Below, one piece after another: positions 42,109 to 49,655 of a stretch of 64,000 bases of DNA. A model generated the notes under the pieces. The model was not told where the DNA came from. It saw nothing but the letters and a program-made list of their open reading frames with translations, and made no database searches. The number at the start of each line of letters is the position of its first letter. The stretch's first letter is position 1. A program made the position numbers and the translations under genes. The stretch comes from Sphingomonas sp. KR3-1 (lineage in GTDB: Bacteria > Pseudomonadota > Alphaproteobacteria > Sphingomonadales > Sphingomonadaceae), in assembly GCF_040049295.1 (NCBI RefSeq), contig NZ_JBDZDQ010000003.1, positions 1 to 64,000 on the forward strand, written 5' to 3'.

Positions 42109-42869
42109 AAGCTCGGCTGGTTGGGGTCGCCGTCTTCCACCGCGGTGTGGATGCCGCATTCGGTCTTGTCCCAGCCGCGCCAGCGGCCCGAGCGCGGGTC
42201 TTCGCCCGGCTTGACCACCGAGGTGCAGGGCGCGCAGCCGATCGAGAGATAGCCCTGCGCCTCGAGCGGGTGGCGGGGCAGGTCGTGCTCGACGAAATAG
42301 GCTTCGATGTCGTCCTTGGTCCAGCTGGCGAGCGGGTTGAACTTCAACCGGTCGCCCTCGACCTCGAAGCGGGGCAGCGCGTTGCGGGTCGATGCCTGGA
42401 ACGCCTTGCGGCCAGTGATGCTGGTGTCGAAGCCGGCGAGCGCCTTTTCGAGCGGGATGACCTTGCGGATCTCGCAGCAGCCGTCCGGGTCGTAGGACCA
42501 GCGCAGGCCGGTGGCGTCGCGCTTCTCGATCGCCTCGGGGTCGGGGGCGATGATCTGGAGGTTCTTGAGGCCGATAAAGTCCACGAGTTGGTCGCGATAG
42601 GCGAGCGTCTCGGGGAAATGCTTGCCGGTATCGAGGAAGATGACGGGCACGTTCGGATCGGCCTGGGCCACCAGATGGAGCAGCGCCGCGCTCTCGGCAC
42701 CGAAGGACGAGACCAGCGCAACGTCGCCGAGCATGTGGTTGCCGAGCACCTCGCGCAGCATCTCGGGCGTGTCGGTGCCGCGGAACAGGTTGTTGAGGCG
42801 GATCGCGTCGGCCGCGGTCCAGCGCGGGGCGACGTCCAGCCGGTCAATCTTGCGGGCGAGCTCAGCCAT
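42105..42869 (-). CDS. cysH: Phosphoadenylyl/adenylyl-sulfate reductase
   Basis: This 254-residue enzyme reduces (P)APS to sulfite. The SFGAESAALLHLV substrate loop and the C-terminal active-site Cys (TECGIH) are present. Two further Cys pairs, GCCEIRK and GCAPCTS, indicate a 4Fe-4S cluster and so APS preference, as in plant-type and many alphaproteobacterial enzymes. It is last in the cobA-DUF2849-cysI-DUF934-cysH operon and overlaps the DUF934 gene by eight bases. Confidence 0.94.
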   Translation of the reverse strand: MAELARKIDRLDVAPRWTAADAIRLNNLFRGTDTPEMLREVLGNHMLGDVALVSSFGAESAALLHLVAQADPNVPVIFLDTGKHFPETLAYRDQLVDFIGLKNLQIIAPDPEAIEKRDATGLRWSYDPDGCCEIRKVIPLEKALAGFDTSITGRKAFQASTRNALPRFEVEGDRLKFNPLASWTKDDIEAYFVEHDLPRHPLEAQGYLSIGCAPCTSVVKPGEDPRSGRWRGWDKTECGIHTAVEDGDPNQPSF

Positions 42870-43287
42870 GCCGGCGTTTCCATACCGGCACGGCGGGGTC
42901 GGCGGCAGCCTGATAGTGGAACTCGTAGCGGGCGAGCGAGGCGGCGAGGACGGCTTCGTCGACGGGTGCCTCGGGCGCGAAGCTGTCGAAGCCGCAGCGG
43001 CGCATCAGCGGGATCTGGTCGACCAGCACGTCGCCCTGGGCGCGGAGCTCGCCCTTGTAGCCTGCCTCGCGCAGGATGCGGCCGGTGGAATAGCCGCGGC
43101 CGTCACGGAACTTGGGGAAGCTCACTTCGACCAAAGCGAGGCGGCCCAGATGGGGGAGGAGGACGCGCGCGTCCTCGCCGCTCTCGATGCGGACGGCGGT
43201 GGCGTTGGACTGGCCGAGGAAGGAGTCGAGCGTGACCGCGGGCTCTTCGTGCGCTTCGTCGTCGCGGAAGCGGAGGACGTCGCTCAT
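42862..43287 (-). CDS. DUF934 family protein
   Basis: This 141-residue protein has the family landmarks LVEVSFPKFRDGRGYSTGRI and LREAGYKGELRAQGDVLVDQ, then MRRCGFDSFAP. DUF934 genes nearly always sit between sulfite reductase and cysH, as here, so a role in assimilatory sulfate reduction is likely, but the reaction is unknown. It is separated from cysI by 90 bases holding an inverted repeat pair, the only large gap in this operon. Confidence 0.88.
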   Translation of the reverse strand: MSDVLRFRDDEAHEEPAVTLDSFLGQSNATAVRIESGEDARVLLPHLGRLALVEVSFPKFRDGRGYSTGRILREAGYKGELRAQGDVLVDQIPLMRRCGFDSFAPEAPVDEAVLAASLARYEFHYQAAADPAVPVWKRRHG

Positions 43288-43297
43288 GCCCCAATCT

Positions 43298-43370
43298 CCG
43301 TTCGCCCTGAGCTTGTCGAAGGGCAGGTTTGCGATTGCGGGGTGTGCTTCGACAAGCTCAGCACGAACGG
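43298..43370. repeat. Inverted repeat pair of the CTTCGACAAGCTCAG type inside the cys operon
   Basis: CCGTTCGCCCTGAGCTTGTC begins at 43298 and its imperfect inverse (GACAAGCTCAGCACGAACGG) ends at 43370, with about 20 bases between arms. This is a different repeat family from the CCGGCGAAAGCCGGG elements. It fills the gap between cysI and DUF934. Confidence 0.8.
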
Positions 43371-43377
43371 GCTCTTG

Positions 43378-45015
43378 TCACCCATAGATCGCCTCCTTGA
43401 ACGGGGCCATGCCGACGCGGCGATAGGTGTCGAGGAAACGCTCGCCGCTCTCGCGCTGCGCGAGATAGACGTCGGTGGCCTTCTCGATCGCGTCGACGAT
43501 GCCGTCCTCGCTGAAGCCGGGACCGGTGATCGTGCCGAGCGACACGTCCTCCGCGCCCGAGCCGCCGAGGAGCAGCTGGTAGTTCTCGACGCCCTTACGG
43601 TCGACGCCGAGGATGCCGATGTGGCCGGCATGGTGGTGGCCGCAGGCGTTGATGCAGCCGCTGATCTTGAGCTTCAGCTCGCCCAGTTCGCGCTGGCGGC
43701 CGATGTCCGAGAAGCGCGTGGCGATCTTCTGCGCGAGCGGGATCGAGCGGGCATTGGCGAGGCTGCAATAATCGAGGCCCGGGCAGGCGATGATGTCACT
43801 GATCAGGTCGAGATTGGATTCGGCCAGGCCGGCGGCGTCGAGCGCCTGCCACACCTTGTGGAGATCGGCCTGCGACACGTGCGGGAGCACGATGTTCTGC
43901 GCATGAGTGACGCGGAGCTCGTCGAAGCTGTAGCGCTCCGCGAGATCGGCCATCACGTCGATCTGGTCGGCCGAAGCGTCGCCGGGGATGCCGCCGATCG
44001 GCTTCAGGCTGACCGTGACGATCGCATAGCCGTTCTGCTTGTGGGCGCTCACATTCTGCTGGACCCAGGCCGCGAAGCGCGGGTCGCTCGACGGCGACGG
44101 GGCGTAGGTCTCGGCGGCCTGGTCATAGGCGGGCGGCGCGAAATGGGCGGCGATGCGGTCGAACTCGGCCTGGGGCGGATCGATGCCGAGCGCCTTCACC
44201 GCGGCGAACTCCTCCTCGACCTCGGCGGCGTATTTCTCGGCGCCGATCTCGTGGATCAGGATCTTGATCCGCGCCTTGTAGATATTGTCGCGGCGGCCAT
44301 AGCGATTGTAGACGCGCAGGCAGGCCTCGAGATAGCTGACGAAATCGTCGAAGGGCACGAAGTCCTTGATCAGCGGGGCGATCATCGGGGTGCGGCCCAT
44401 GCCGCCGCCGACATAGATCGCGGCGCCGAGTTCGCCGTCCTTCTCGACGATCTGGATGCCGATATCGTGGAGGCGCATCGCCGCGCGGTCTTCCTCGGCG
44501 GCGATCACGCAGATCTTGAACTTGCGCGGCAGGTAGCTGAACTCGGGGTGGAAGGTGCTCCACTGGCGCAGCAGCTCGGCCCAGGGGCGCGGATCGGTCA
44601 GCTCGTCGGCGGCGGCGCCGGCGAACTGGTCCGACGAGATGTTGCGGATGCAATTGCCGCTGGTCTGGATGGCATGCATCTCGACCGTGGCGAGATCGGC
44701 GAGGATGTCCGGCGCGTCCTCGAGCTTGATCCAGTTGTACTGCAGGTTCTGGCGCGTGGTGAAATGGCCATAGCCGCGATCGTACTTGCGGGCGATGTGC
44801 GCGAGCATGTGCATCTGGCGGCTGTCGAGCGTGCCATAGGGCACCGCGACGCGCAGCATGTATGCGTGGAGCTGGAGATAGAGGCCGTTCATCAGCCGCA
44901 GCGGCTTGAACTGGTCCTCGGTGATCTGGCCGGCGAGACGGCGGTTCACTTGGTCGCGGAACTCCTCGACGCGCGCGGCGACGATGGAGTGGTCGTATTC
45001 GTCGTACTTATACAT
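43378..45015 (-). CDS. cysI: Sulfite reductase hemoprotein (nitrite/sulfite reductase family)
   Basis: This 545-residue siroheme and 4Fe-4S enzyme probably reduces sulfite to sulfide. Cluster ligands are CPGLDYCSLANARS and SGCINACGHHHAGH. The N-terminal ferredoxin-like repeat and the MHMLAHIARKYDRGYGHFTT segment are intact. The operon (cobA upstream for siroheme, cysH downstream) supports sulfite over nitrite. The ATG at 45015 is two bases past the DUF2849 stop. No flavoprotein CysJ gene is present, so another electron donor (perhaps ferredoxin) is likely. Confidence 0.93.
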   Translation of the reverse strand: MYKYDEYDHSIVAARVEEFRDQVNRRLAGQITEDQFKPLRLMNGLYLQLHAYMLRVAVPYGTLDSRQMHMLAHIARKYDRGYGHFTTRQNLQYNWIKLEDAPDILADLATVEMHAIQTSGNCIRNISSDQFAGAAADELTDPRPWAELLRQWSTFHPEFSYLPRKFKICVIAAEEDRAAMRLHDIGIQIVEKDGELGAAIYVGGGMGRTPMIAPLIKDFVPFDDFVSYLEACLRVYNRYGRRDNIYKARIKILIHEIGAEKYAAEVEEEFAAVKALGIDPPQAEFDRIAAHFAPPAYDQAAETYAPSPSSDPRFAAWVQQNVSAHKQNGYAIVTVSLKPIGGIPGDASADQIDVMADLAERYSFDELRVTHAQNIVLPHVSQADLHKVWQALDAAGLAESNLDLISDIIACPGLDYCSLANARSIPLAQKIATRFSDIGRQRELGELKLKISGCINACGHHHAGHIGILGVDRKGVENYQLLLGGSGAEDVSLGTITGPGFSEDGIVDAIEKATDVYLAQRESGERFLDTYRRVGMAPFKEAIYG

Positions 45016-45017
45016 GA

Positions 45018-45314
45018 TCAGATCACCCAGCTGCCGGCATTGGGGTCGGCGGGCTTGAGGGTCAGGTCCGGGCGCACGGTGGGGCCGAGCGCGCGGATGC
45101 GGTCCTTGATGTGGGCGGGGCGCGGGCCCTCGGGGGTGGCGGTGGCGTCGATCACATAGGGGCCGTTGACGCGGCGGGCGCCTTCCTCGGCATGGGCGAT
45201 CGCCTCGCCCTGGTCGACGACATCGACGGCGTCCTCGACATGGCGCGACCAGCCCGACCCGGTCCACCAGGTGACGTCGCCGCTGGCGAGATCATTGCCG
45301 GTGAGCAGCTTCAT
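45018..45314 (-). CDS. DUF2849 family protein
   Basis: This 98-residue protein has a family pattern of MKLLTGNDLASGDVTWWTGS, then VDVVDQGEAIAHAEEGARRV and YVIDATATPEG. DUF2849 proteins are found in alphaproteobacterial sulfite reductase operons. Because no cysJ is present, an accessory role in electron supply or cofactor handling is plausible but unproven. It overlaps cobA upstream by four bases and is two bases from cysI. Confidence 0.85.
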   Translation of the reverse strand: MKLLTGNDLASGDVTWWTGSGWSRHVEDAVDVVDQGEAIAHAEEGARRVNGPYVIDATATPEGPRPAHIKDRIRALGPTVRPDLTLKPADPNAGSWVI

Positions 45315-46096
45315 GCCAGCGCCTCCGAAGCCTTGGCCCAGGCGGCGAGCTTGTCCTGCGCATCGGCGAGCAGCACGACTTCGCCGACGACGATGATCGC
45401 CGGGCTCTGCACCTTCTCGCGATCGACCATGGGGCCGAGATCGGCGAGGATCGTGCGCAGCGCGCGGCTGCCCTCGAGTGTGCCGCGCTCGAGCACGGCG
45501 ACGGGCATGTCGGGCGAGACGCCGTCGTTCATCAGCTTCTCGCTGATGTCCGGGCAGGTGGCGACGCCCATGTAGATCACCAGCGTGCGGCCCTTGCCGG
45601 CGAGGCCCGACCAGTCCTGCTCGCTGAGGCCCTTGCACTGGCCGGCGACGAAGCTGACCGCGCTCGACCAGTCGCGGTGGGTGAGCGGCAGATTGACCTC
45701 GGCTGCGGCGCCGAGCGCGGCGGAGATGCCGGGGATGACCTCGACCGGAAGGCCGGCGGCGCGCACGGCTTCGACTTCCTCGCCGCCGCGGCCGAAGATG
45801 AAGGGGTCGCCGCCCTTCAGCCGGACGACGATCGCGCCGGTCTTCACATGCGCGACGATCAGCGCGTTGATCGCATCCTGCGGTACGGTGTGCTTCGAGC
45901 GGCTCTTGGCGACCGAGATGCGGTGCGCCTGGGGGGCGAGATCGAGGACGCGCGGATCGACCAGCCCGTCATGGACAAGGACGTCGGCCTGCTTGAGCGC
46001 TTCGACGGCGCGCACGGTGAGCAGGCCGGGATCGCCGGGACCTGCGCCAACCAGAATCACGCGCCCGCGCGCGGTGGGATCGAGGAGCGTTGCCAT
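45311..46096 (-). CDS. cobA: Uroporphyrinogen-III C-methyltransferase
   Basis: This 261-residue SUMT transfers two methyls from SAM to uroporphyrinogen III, the first step to siroheme. Landmarks are ILVGAGPGDPGLLTVRA, then VVRLKGGDPFIFGRGGEEVE, VIPGISAALGAAAEVNLPLT and the THRDWSS part. There is no CysG oxidase/chelatase domain, so another gene must finish siroheme. It is first in the sulfur operon feeding the sulfite reductase cofactor. The upstream gap holds a REPIN-like element; no riboswitch was recognised. Confidence 0.93.
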   Translation of the reverse strand: MATLLDPTARGRVILVGAGPGDPGLLTVRAVEALKQADVLVHDGLVDPRVLDLAPQAHRISVAKSRSKHTVPQDAINALIVAHVKTGAIVVRLKGGDPFIFGRGGEEVEAVRAAGLPVEVIPGISAALGAAAEVNLPLTHRDWSSAVSFVAGQCKGLSEQDWSGLAGKGRTLVIYMGVATCPDISEKLMNDGVSPDMPVAVLERGTLEGSRALRTILADLGPMVDREKVQSPAIIVVGEVVLLADAQDKLAAWAKASEALA

Positions 46097-46191
46097 GCCG
46101 TGGAGATGGGCTCGCGGGGCGCCAGGGGCAACGGACGGTTGCTTGGGATGGCGGTAGGGAAACTTTCCCGGGCGCTTCAGGGATTATCGCC

Positions 46192-46293
46192 TTTTCCCCG
46201 GCGAAGGACGGGGCATTGGGTCGGGGTGCGCGCGAGGACGCGCTGCCGCGCGTGTTTTCTGAAGGGCTGGGCCCCGGCCTTCGCCGGGGAAAG
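46192..46293. repeat. REPIN-like inverted repeat, about 102 bp
   Basis: TTTCCCCGGCGAAGGACGGG near 46193 is inverted as GGCCTTCGCCGGGGAAAG ending at 46293. The centre is G/C-rich with a GCGCGCGAGG...CGCGCG block. It lies between the PilZ gene and cobA. Confidence 0.75.
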
Positions 46294-46320
46294 CTATTTT
46301 GAGCGCGCGAAACACGCGGC

Positions 46321-46806
46321 CTAAAGGTGCGTGGTGATCTGGTGGGTGAGGCCGGCCAGTGCCTCATAGCCGGCGAGCGCAAGGAAGCCGGCGATCAGGG
46401 TGACGCCGAGCGCGAGGAACAGGAATTCGGTGATGCGGCCGGTGGCGCGGGCGTCGCTGCGCGAGCGGGCGATGGCGACGCTGCTGGGCGCCATGCCCAG
46501 GCGGGAGACCGGGCCGCTGCCGCGCTCGACCGGCGAGGGGCGGCCCATCAGCCGCCAGATCGGCACGCGATCGCGCGTCCGGATGCCGAAGCGGCGCTCG
46601 CTGGCCCAGACGACCTGGCCGACAACGGTTTCGTCGGGCAGTCGCACCTCGACAAAGGTGCCGCGCTCCGGCGCTTCGGGCGCCTGGAGCATCATGCCGT
46701 TCTTCGAGACGTTGCGGATGCAGACATCGACCATCGGCCCGCCGGCGCGCATGCGCCCGCGGATGAGCACGGAATGCCGTTCGTCTCTTTGTCTCACCTT
46801 GCCCAC
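46321..46806 (-). CDS. PilZ domain protein with C-terminal membrane segment (first of two)
   Basis: This 161-residue protein has a PilZ-like domain at residues about 8-85 (RNVSKNGMMLQAPEAPERGT, then VVGQVVWASERRFGIR) and a linker. One membrane helix sits near the C-terminus (FLFLALGVTLIAGFLALAGY). PilZ domains usually bind c-di-GMP through RxxxR and D/NxSxxG; the second motif is NVSKNG here but a clean RxxxR is not seen, so binding is uncertain. A paralog with the same layout lies at 56179-56613. Confidence 0.75.
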   Translation of the reverse strand: MGKVRQRDERHSVLIRGRMRAGGPMVDVCIRNVSKNGMMLQAPEAPERGTFVEVRLPDETVVGQVVWASERRFGIRTRDRVPIWRLMGRPSPVERGSGPVSRLGMAPSSVAIARSRSDARATGRITEFLFLALGVTLIAGFLALAGYEALAGLTHQITTHL

Positions 46807-46887
46807 CTGAGTTTCATAGCGGGGAAAACCCGTAGTTATTCAGGTGGTTGCAGATATTTCGCGGTTAATGTTACGCTACCAATCCGA

Positions 46888-48171
46888 TTAAGCGAGCGCG
46901 GCAGCGTGGGCCTGGATCACGGCGCGGGTGGAGGCGTCGCTGTCGAACACGCCGTACCAGCCCTGCGGCTCGTGCGGCGGGTCGCCGAGCCAGGCGGTGT
47001 CGCCAGGGCGGAAGCGGTGGTCGCCATGGACAGCGCGGCCCTCGCCGTTCCAGGCCCAGAAGTTCGAGCCGGAGATGATGCCCGGATTGGCTTCGACCGC
47101 AGCGTAGATCAGTTGGTAATACAGATCCTTGTAGCCGGTTGCTGACTCCGGATCGTAACCGCCGCCGTCGCGCGGATAGCCGAACTCCTCGATCACCAGC
47201 GGCTTGCCGAGATCGGTGGCGAGCTGGATGTGCTGGGCGATGTATGCACGCACCTTGGCGAAGCTCGCCGCATTGGTGCCGGCGATGTCCTTCGCATCGA
47301 CCCAGCCCCAGTTGAGCGGCCAGATATGCGCGGTGCAGTAATCGATCTCGGGAAAGGCGTGCGCCGCCTTGTAGACCTGGGCGCGCTCGATCGAGCCCTT
47401 GAGCCCCTCGCTGCCGGTCGAGACCATGTGCCGGGGCGAGAGCGACTTGATCAGCCTGGCAGTGCCCTGGATCCAGCCATTATAGGCGGGAAGCAGCGGC
47501 TCGGCGGCCCTGGCGCTGCCGCCGGGGCGGGGCTCGTTGGCGAGCTGCCAGGCCATGATCGCCGGGTCGCCGGCGTGGCGGGTCACGGTGGCGCGGACAT
47601 AGTCGTGGAAGAGGCCGACCGCCTCGCTGCTGGCGTAGAATTGCGCGGCCATGTCGGGGAATTCGGGCCAGGGATGGGCGGGGTCGTTCATGTCGAGATA
47701 TTTCCCGCCATTCACCCAGCTGAGATAGGTCATCATCCCGCCCGACCATTCCCAGAAATTGGTGAGGTAGAGCACCGCCTTCATGTCGCGCCTGGCCAGC
47801 TCGGCGAGCGCGTAGGCGAGGCCGTCGATCAGCGCGGGGTTCAAGGCAGTGCCGCGAGTGCGGAAGGCCGGCTTGACCGAGTTCTTGAGCGGCGAATCCT
47901 CGGCCGAGGCGGCGATGCGCAGGTTGCGGACGCCCATGGCGGCGAGCGTATCGAGCTCGCGGCGCAGCCGGTCGCGATTGCCCCAGGGGGCGTCGGCGCC
48001 GAGCCAGGCGGCGTACCACATGTTGCTGCCGGCGAAGCGATAGGGCTTGCCGCCGAGGACCAGCCTGGTGCCTTGGGCGGAGACGAAGCCGGCGGGGGCA
48101 GCGGCGGCGGGGAGCGCTGCGGCCCCCGCGAGCGCGGCGGCGGATCCGAGCATGGACCTGCGGGTGATCAT
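46888..48171 (-). CDS. Glycoside hydrolase family 5 protein, endo-beta-1,4-mannanase-like
   Basis: This 427-residue secreted enzyme begins with a Tat-like signal (RRSMLGSAAALAG). The catalytic acid/base is Glu213 in WQLANEP and the nucleophile is about Glu329 in VIEEFGYP. The AGSNMWYAAW start and HIWPLNWGW segment fit the GH5_7 mannanase group. It would cut mannan or glucomannan backbones outside the cytoplasm. It is monocistronic, with a 151-base gene-free gap upstream. Confidence 0.9.
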   Translation of the reverse strand: MITRRSMLGSAAALAGAAALPAAAAPAGFVSAQGTRLVLGGKPYRFAGSNMWYAAWLGADAPWGNRDRLRRELDTLAAMGVRNLRIAASAEDSPLKNSVKPAFRTRGTALNPALIDGLAYALAELARRDMKAVLYLTNFWEWSGGMMTYLSWVNGGKYLDMNDPAHPWPEFPDMAAQFYASSEAVGLFHDYVRATVTRHAGDPAIMAWQLANEPRPGGSARAAEPLLPAYNGWIQGTARLIKSLSPRHMVSTGSEGLKGSIERAQVYKAAHAFPEIDYCTAHIWPLNWGWVDAKDIAGTNAASFAKVRAYIAQHIQLATDLGKPLVIEEFGYPRDGGGYDPESATGYKDLYYQLIYAAVEANPGIISGSNFWAWNGEGRAVHGDHRFRPGDTAWLGDPPHEPQGWYGVFDSDASTRAVIQAHAAALA

Positions 48172-48322
48172 GGTCTTCCTCCCCTGTTAGCGGTCACATC
48201 ATAACCGCCGCACGGCGCGGAGAGGAAGTGGTTTGGACGGGTGCGGCCCAGCAGGGAGGGGGAGACAAAGCCGCACCCGTCCGCCCGCGTGACTGCGCCT
48301 TGCACGCGGGCCGGGAAGGGGT

Positions 48323-48577
48323 TCAGTCGAACAGTTCCTCGAGGAACGACTTGCGCTTCTTCGGATAGCCGTGGCGATCGTCGTAGCGCGGGCGCTCTTC
48401 GCGATATTGCTGCGGGGGTGGCGCCGGCGCGGGCGCCGCGCTGCGCTCGAGGATCTTGTCGAGCTCGCCGCGATCGAGCCACACGCCGCGGCAGCTCGGG
48501 CAATGGTCGATCTCGATCCCGGCGCGCTCGACCGGCACCAGCATCGTGCCGTCGACGGGGCAGGTGAAGCCGGCCAT
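48323..48577 (-). CDS. Zinc-ribbon (TFIIB-type zf) small protein
   Basis: This 84-residue protein has a compact zinc ribbon CPVDGTMLVPV...CPSCRGVWLDRGELDKIL. CxxxxT at one end and CxxC at the other give three Cys, with His in the DHCPSC segment as probable fourth ligand. A Pro-rich and basic tail ending in FLEELFD follows. The start at 48577 has GGAGG seven bases upstream; an ATG two codons earlier overlaps the stop of the preceding gene (ATGA). Function is unknown. Confidence 0.8.
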   Translation of the reverse strand: MAGFTCPVDGTMLVPVERAGIEIDHCPSCRGVWLDRGELDKILERSAAPAPAPPPQQYREERPRYDDRHGYPKKRKSFLEELFD

Positions 48578-48579
48578 GG

Positions 48580-49290
48580 TCATTCCTCCCGCTGGCCGAT
48601 CAGGCCGAGCAGCAGCTGGAACATGTTGATCAGGTTGAGGTAGAGCGACAGCGCGCCCATGATTGCGAGCTTGTCGGCCGCCTGGCTGCGGCCGAAATGG
48701 GCGTATTCGCTCTTCAGGCGCTGCGTATCCCAGGCGGTGAGGCCGGCAAACACGACCACGCCGACGATCGAGAGCAGCATCTGCAGCATCGACGAGCCGA
48801 GGAAGATATTGATCACGCTCGCCAGGATCACCGCGATCAGGCCGACCATCAGGAAGGTGCCCATGCCGGTGAGGTCGCGCCTGGTCGAATAGCCGAACAG
48901 GCTGAGCGCCAGGAACATCGCGGCGGCGGCGAAGAAGGCCATGGCGATGCTCTCGCCGGTGAAGACCAGGAAGATGCTCGCCATCGACACGCCCATCACG
49001 CCGGCAAAGGCGAAGAAGGCGGTGCGGGCACCCGCGGTGCTCATCCGGTCGATGCGGAACTGGAAGAAGAAGATGAAGGCGAGCGGCGCGAACATCGCCA
49101 CCCATTTGAGCGGCGTGCCGAAGATCAGCGCGACCAGCGCCGGCGTGCTCGCCACGCCGAGCGCGACGAGGCCGGTGATCGCCAGGCCGATCCCCATGTT
49201 GCGATAGATGCCCAGCATGTGCTGGCGCAGCCCCTCGTCAAAGCGCGCCGCGGCGGCGCCGGTGCGGGGGATCTGGTAGAGAGGGTTCAC
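48580..49290 (-). CDS. Bax inhibitor-1 / YccA family membrane protein
   Basis: This 236-residue protein has about seven membrane segments and BI-1 family landmarks: RNMGIGLAITGLVALG at the first helix and LTAWDTQRLKSEYAHF near the end. Bacterial members are thought to be ion leak channels or protease modulators such as YccA with FtsH. The GTG at 49290 with GGAG eight bases before is the best start; an upstream ATG lacks a ribosome site. It overlaps or abuts the zinc-ribbon gene. Confidence 0.88.
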   Translation of the reverse strand: MNPLYQIPRTGAAAARFDEGLRQHMLGIYRNMGIGLAITGLVALGVASTPALVALIFGTPLKWVAMFAPLAFIFFFQFRIDRMSTAGARTAFFAFAGVMGVSMASIFLVFTGESIAMAFFAAAAMFLALSLFGYSTRRDLTGMGTFLMVGLIAVILASVINIFLGSSMLQMLLSIVGVVVFAGLTAWDTQRLKSEYAHFGRSQAADKLAIMGALSLYLNLINMFQLLLGLIGQREE

Positions 49291-49498
49291 GTGACAGACT
49301 CCAATCGAAGCAAAAAGCATTCGATCGAGCGGCCCGGTGAAGCCTCGGTGGAGGAAGGGGGGACTTTGACCGTCCGAACCTGCACCGAGCGCGCTCGATG
49401 CGGTCCGACATCACGTGGGCTTGGTAAAGCCCTCGCCAGAGGGGCCCGGTCCGCAGAAACAGAACTAACGATTCAGGGAGAAGGTTTCAAGAGGGTGC

Positions 49499-49653
49499 CA
49501 ATTCCTCCCCCAGACGAGCTGAGGGAGGGGGACCGCCGCCGAAAGCGGTAGTGGAGGGGCACGGCGGGCCATCGCCGCGTTGCGGCGGCCCCTCCACCAC
49601 TCGCTTCGCGAGCGGTCCCCCTCCCCGAGGCAAGCTCGGGGAGGAATGAATTG
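49499..49653. repeat. Long imperfect inverted repeat, about 155 bp
   Basis: Arms of about 60 bp: left begins CAATTCCTCCCC at 49499 and runs to GTGGAGGGGC at 49560. The right runs from GCCCCTCCACCACTCGC to GGGGAGGAATGAATTG at 49653. Within each arm there is a secondary small hairpin. It has a MITE-like shape and abuts the end of astD, where it could also stop transcription. Confidence 0.8.
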
Positions 49654-49655
49654 GG

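Noticed and set aside
46097..46191. SAM riboswitch upstream of cobA
   Set aside because: No conserved pseudoknot or core of SAM-II or other SAM classes could be recognised by eye.
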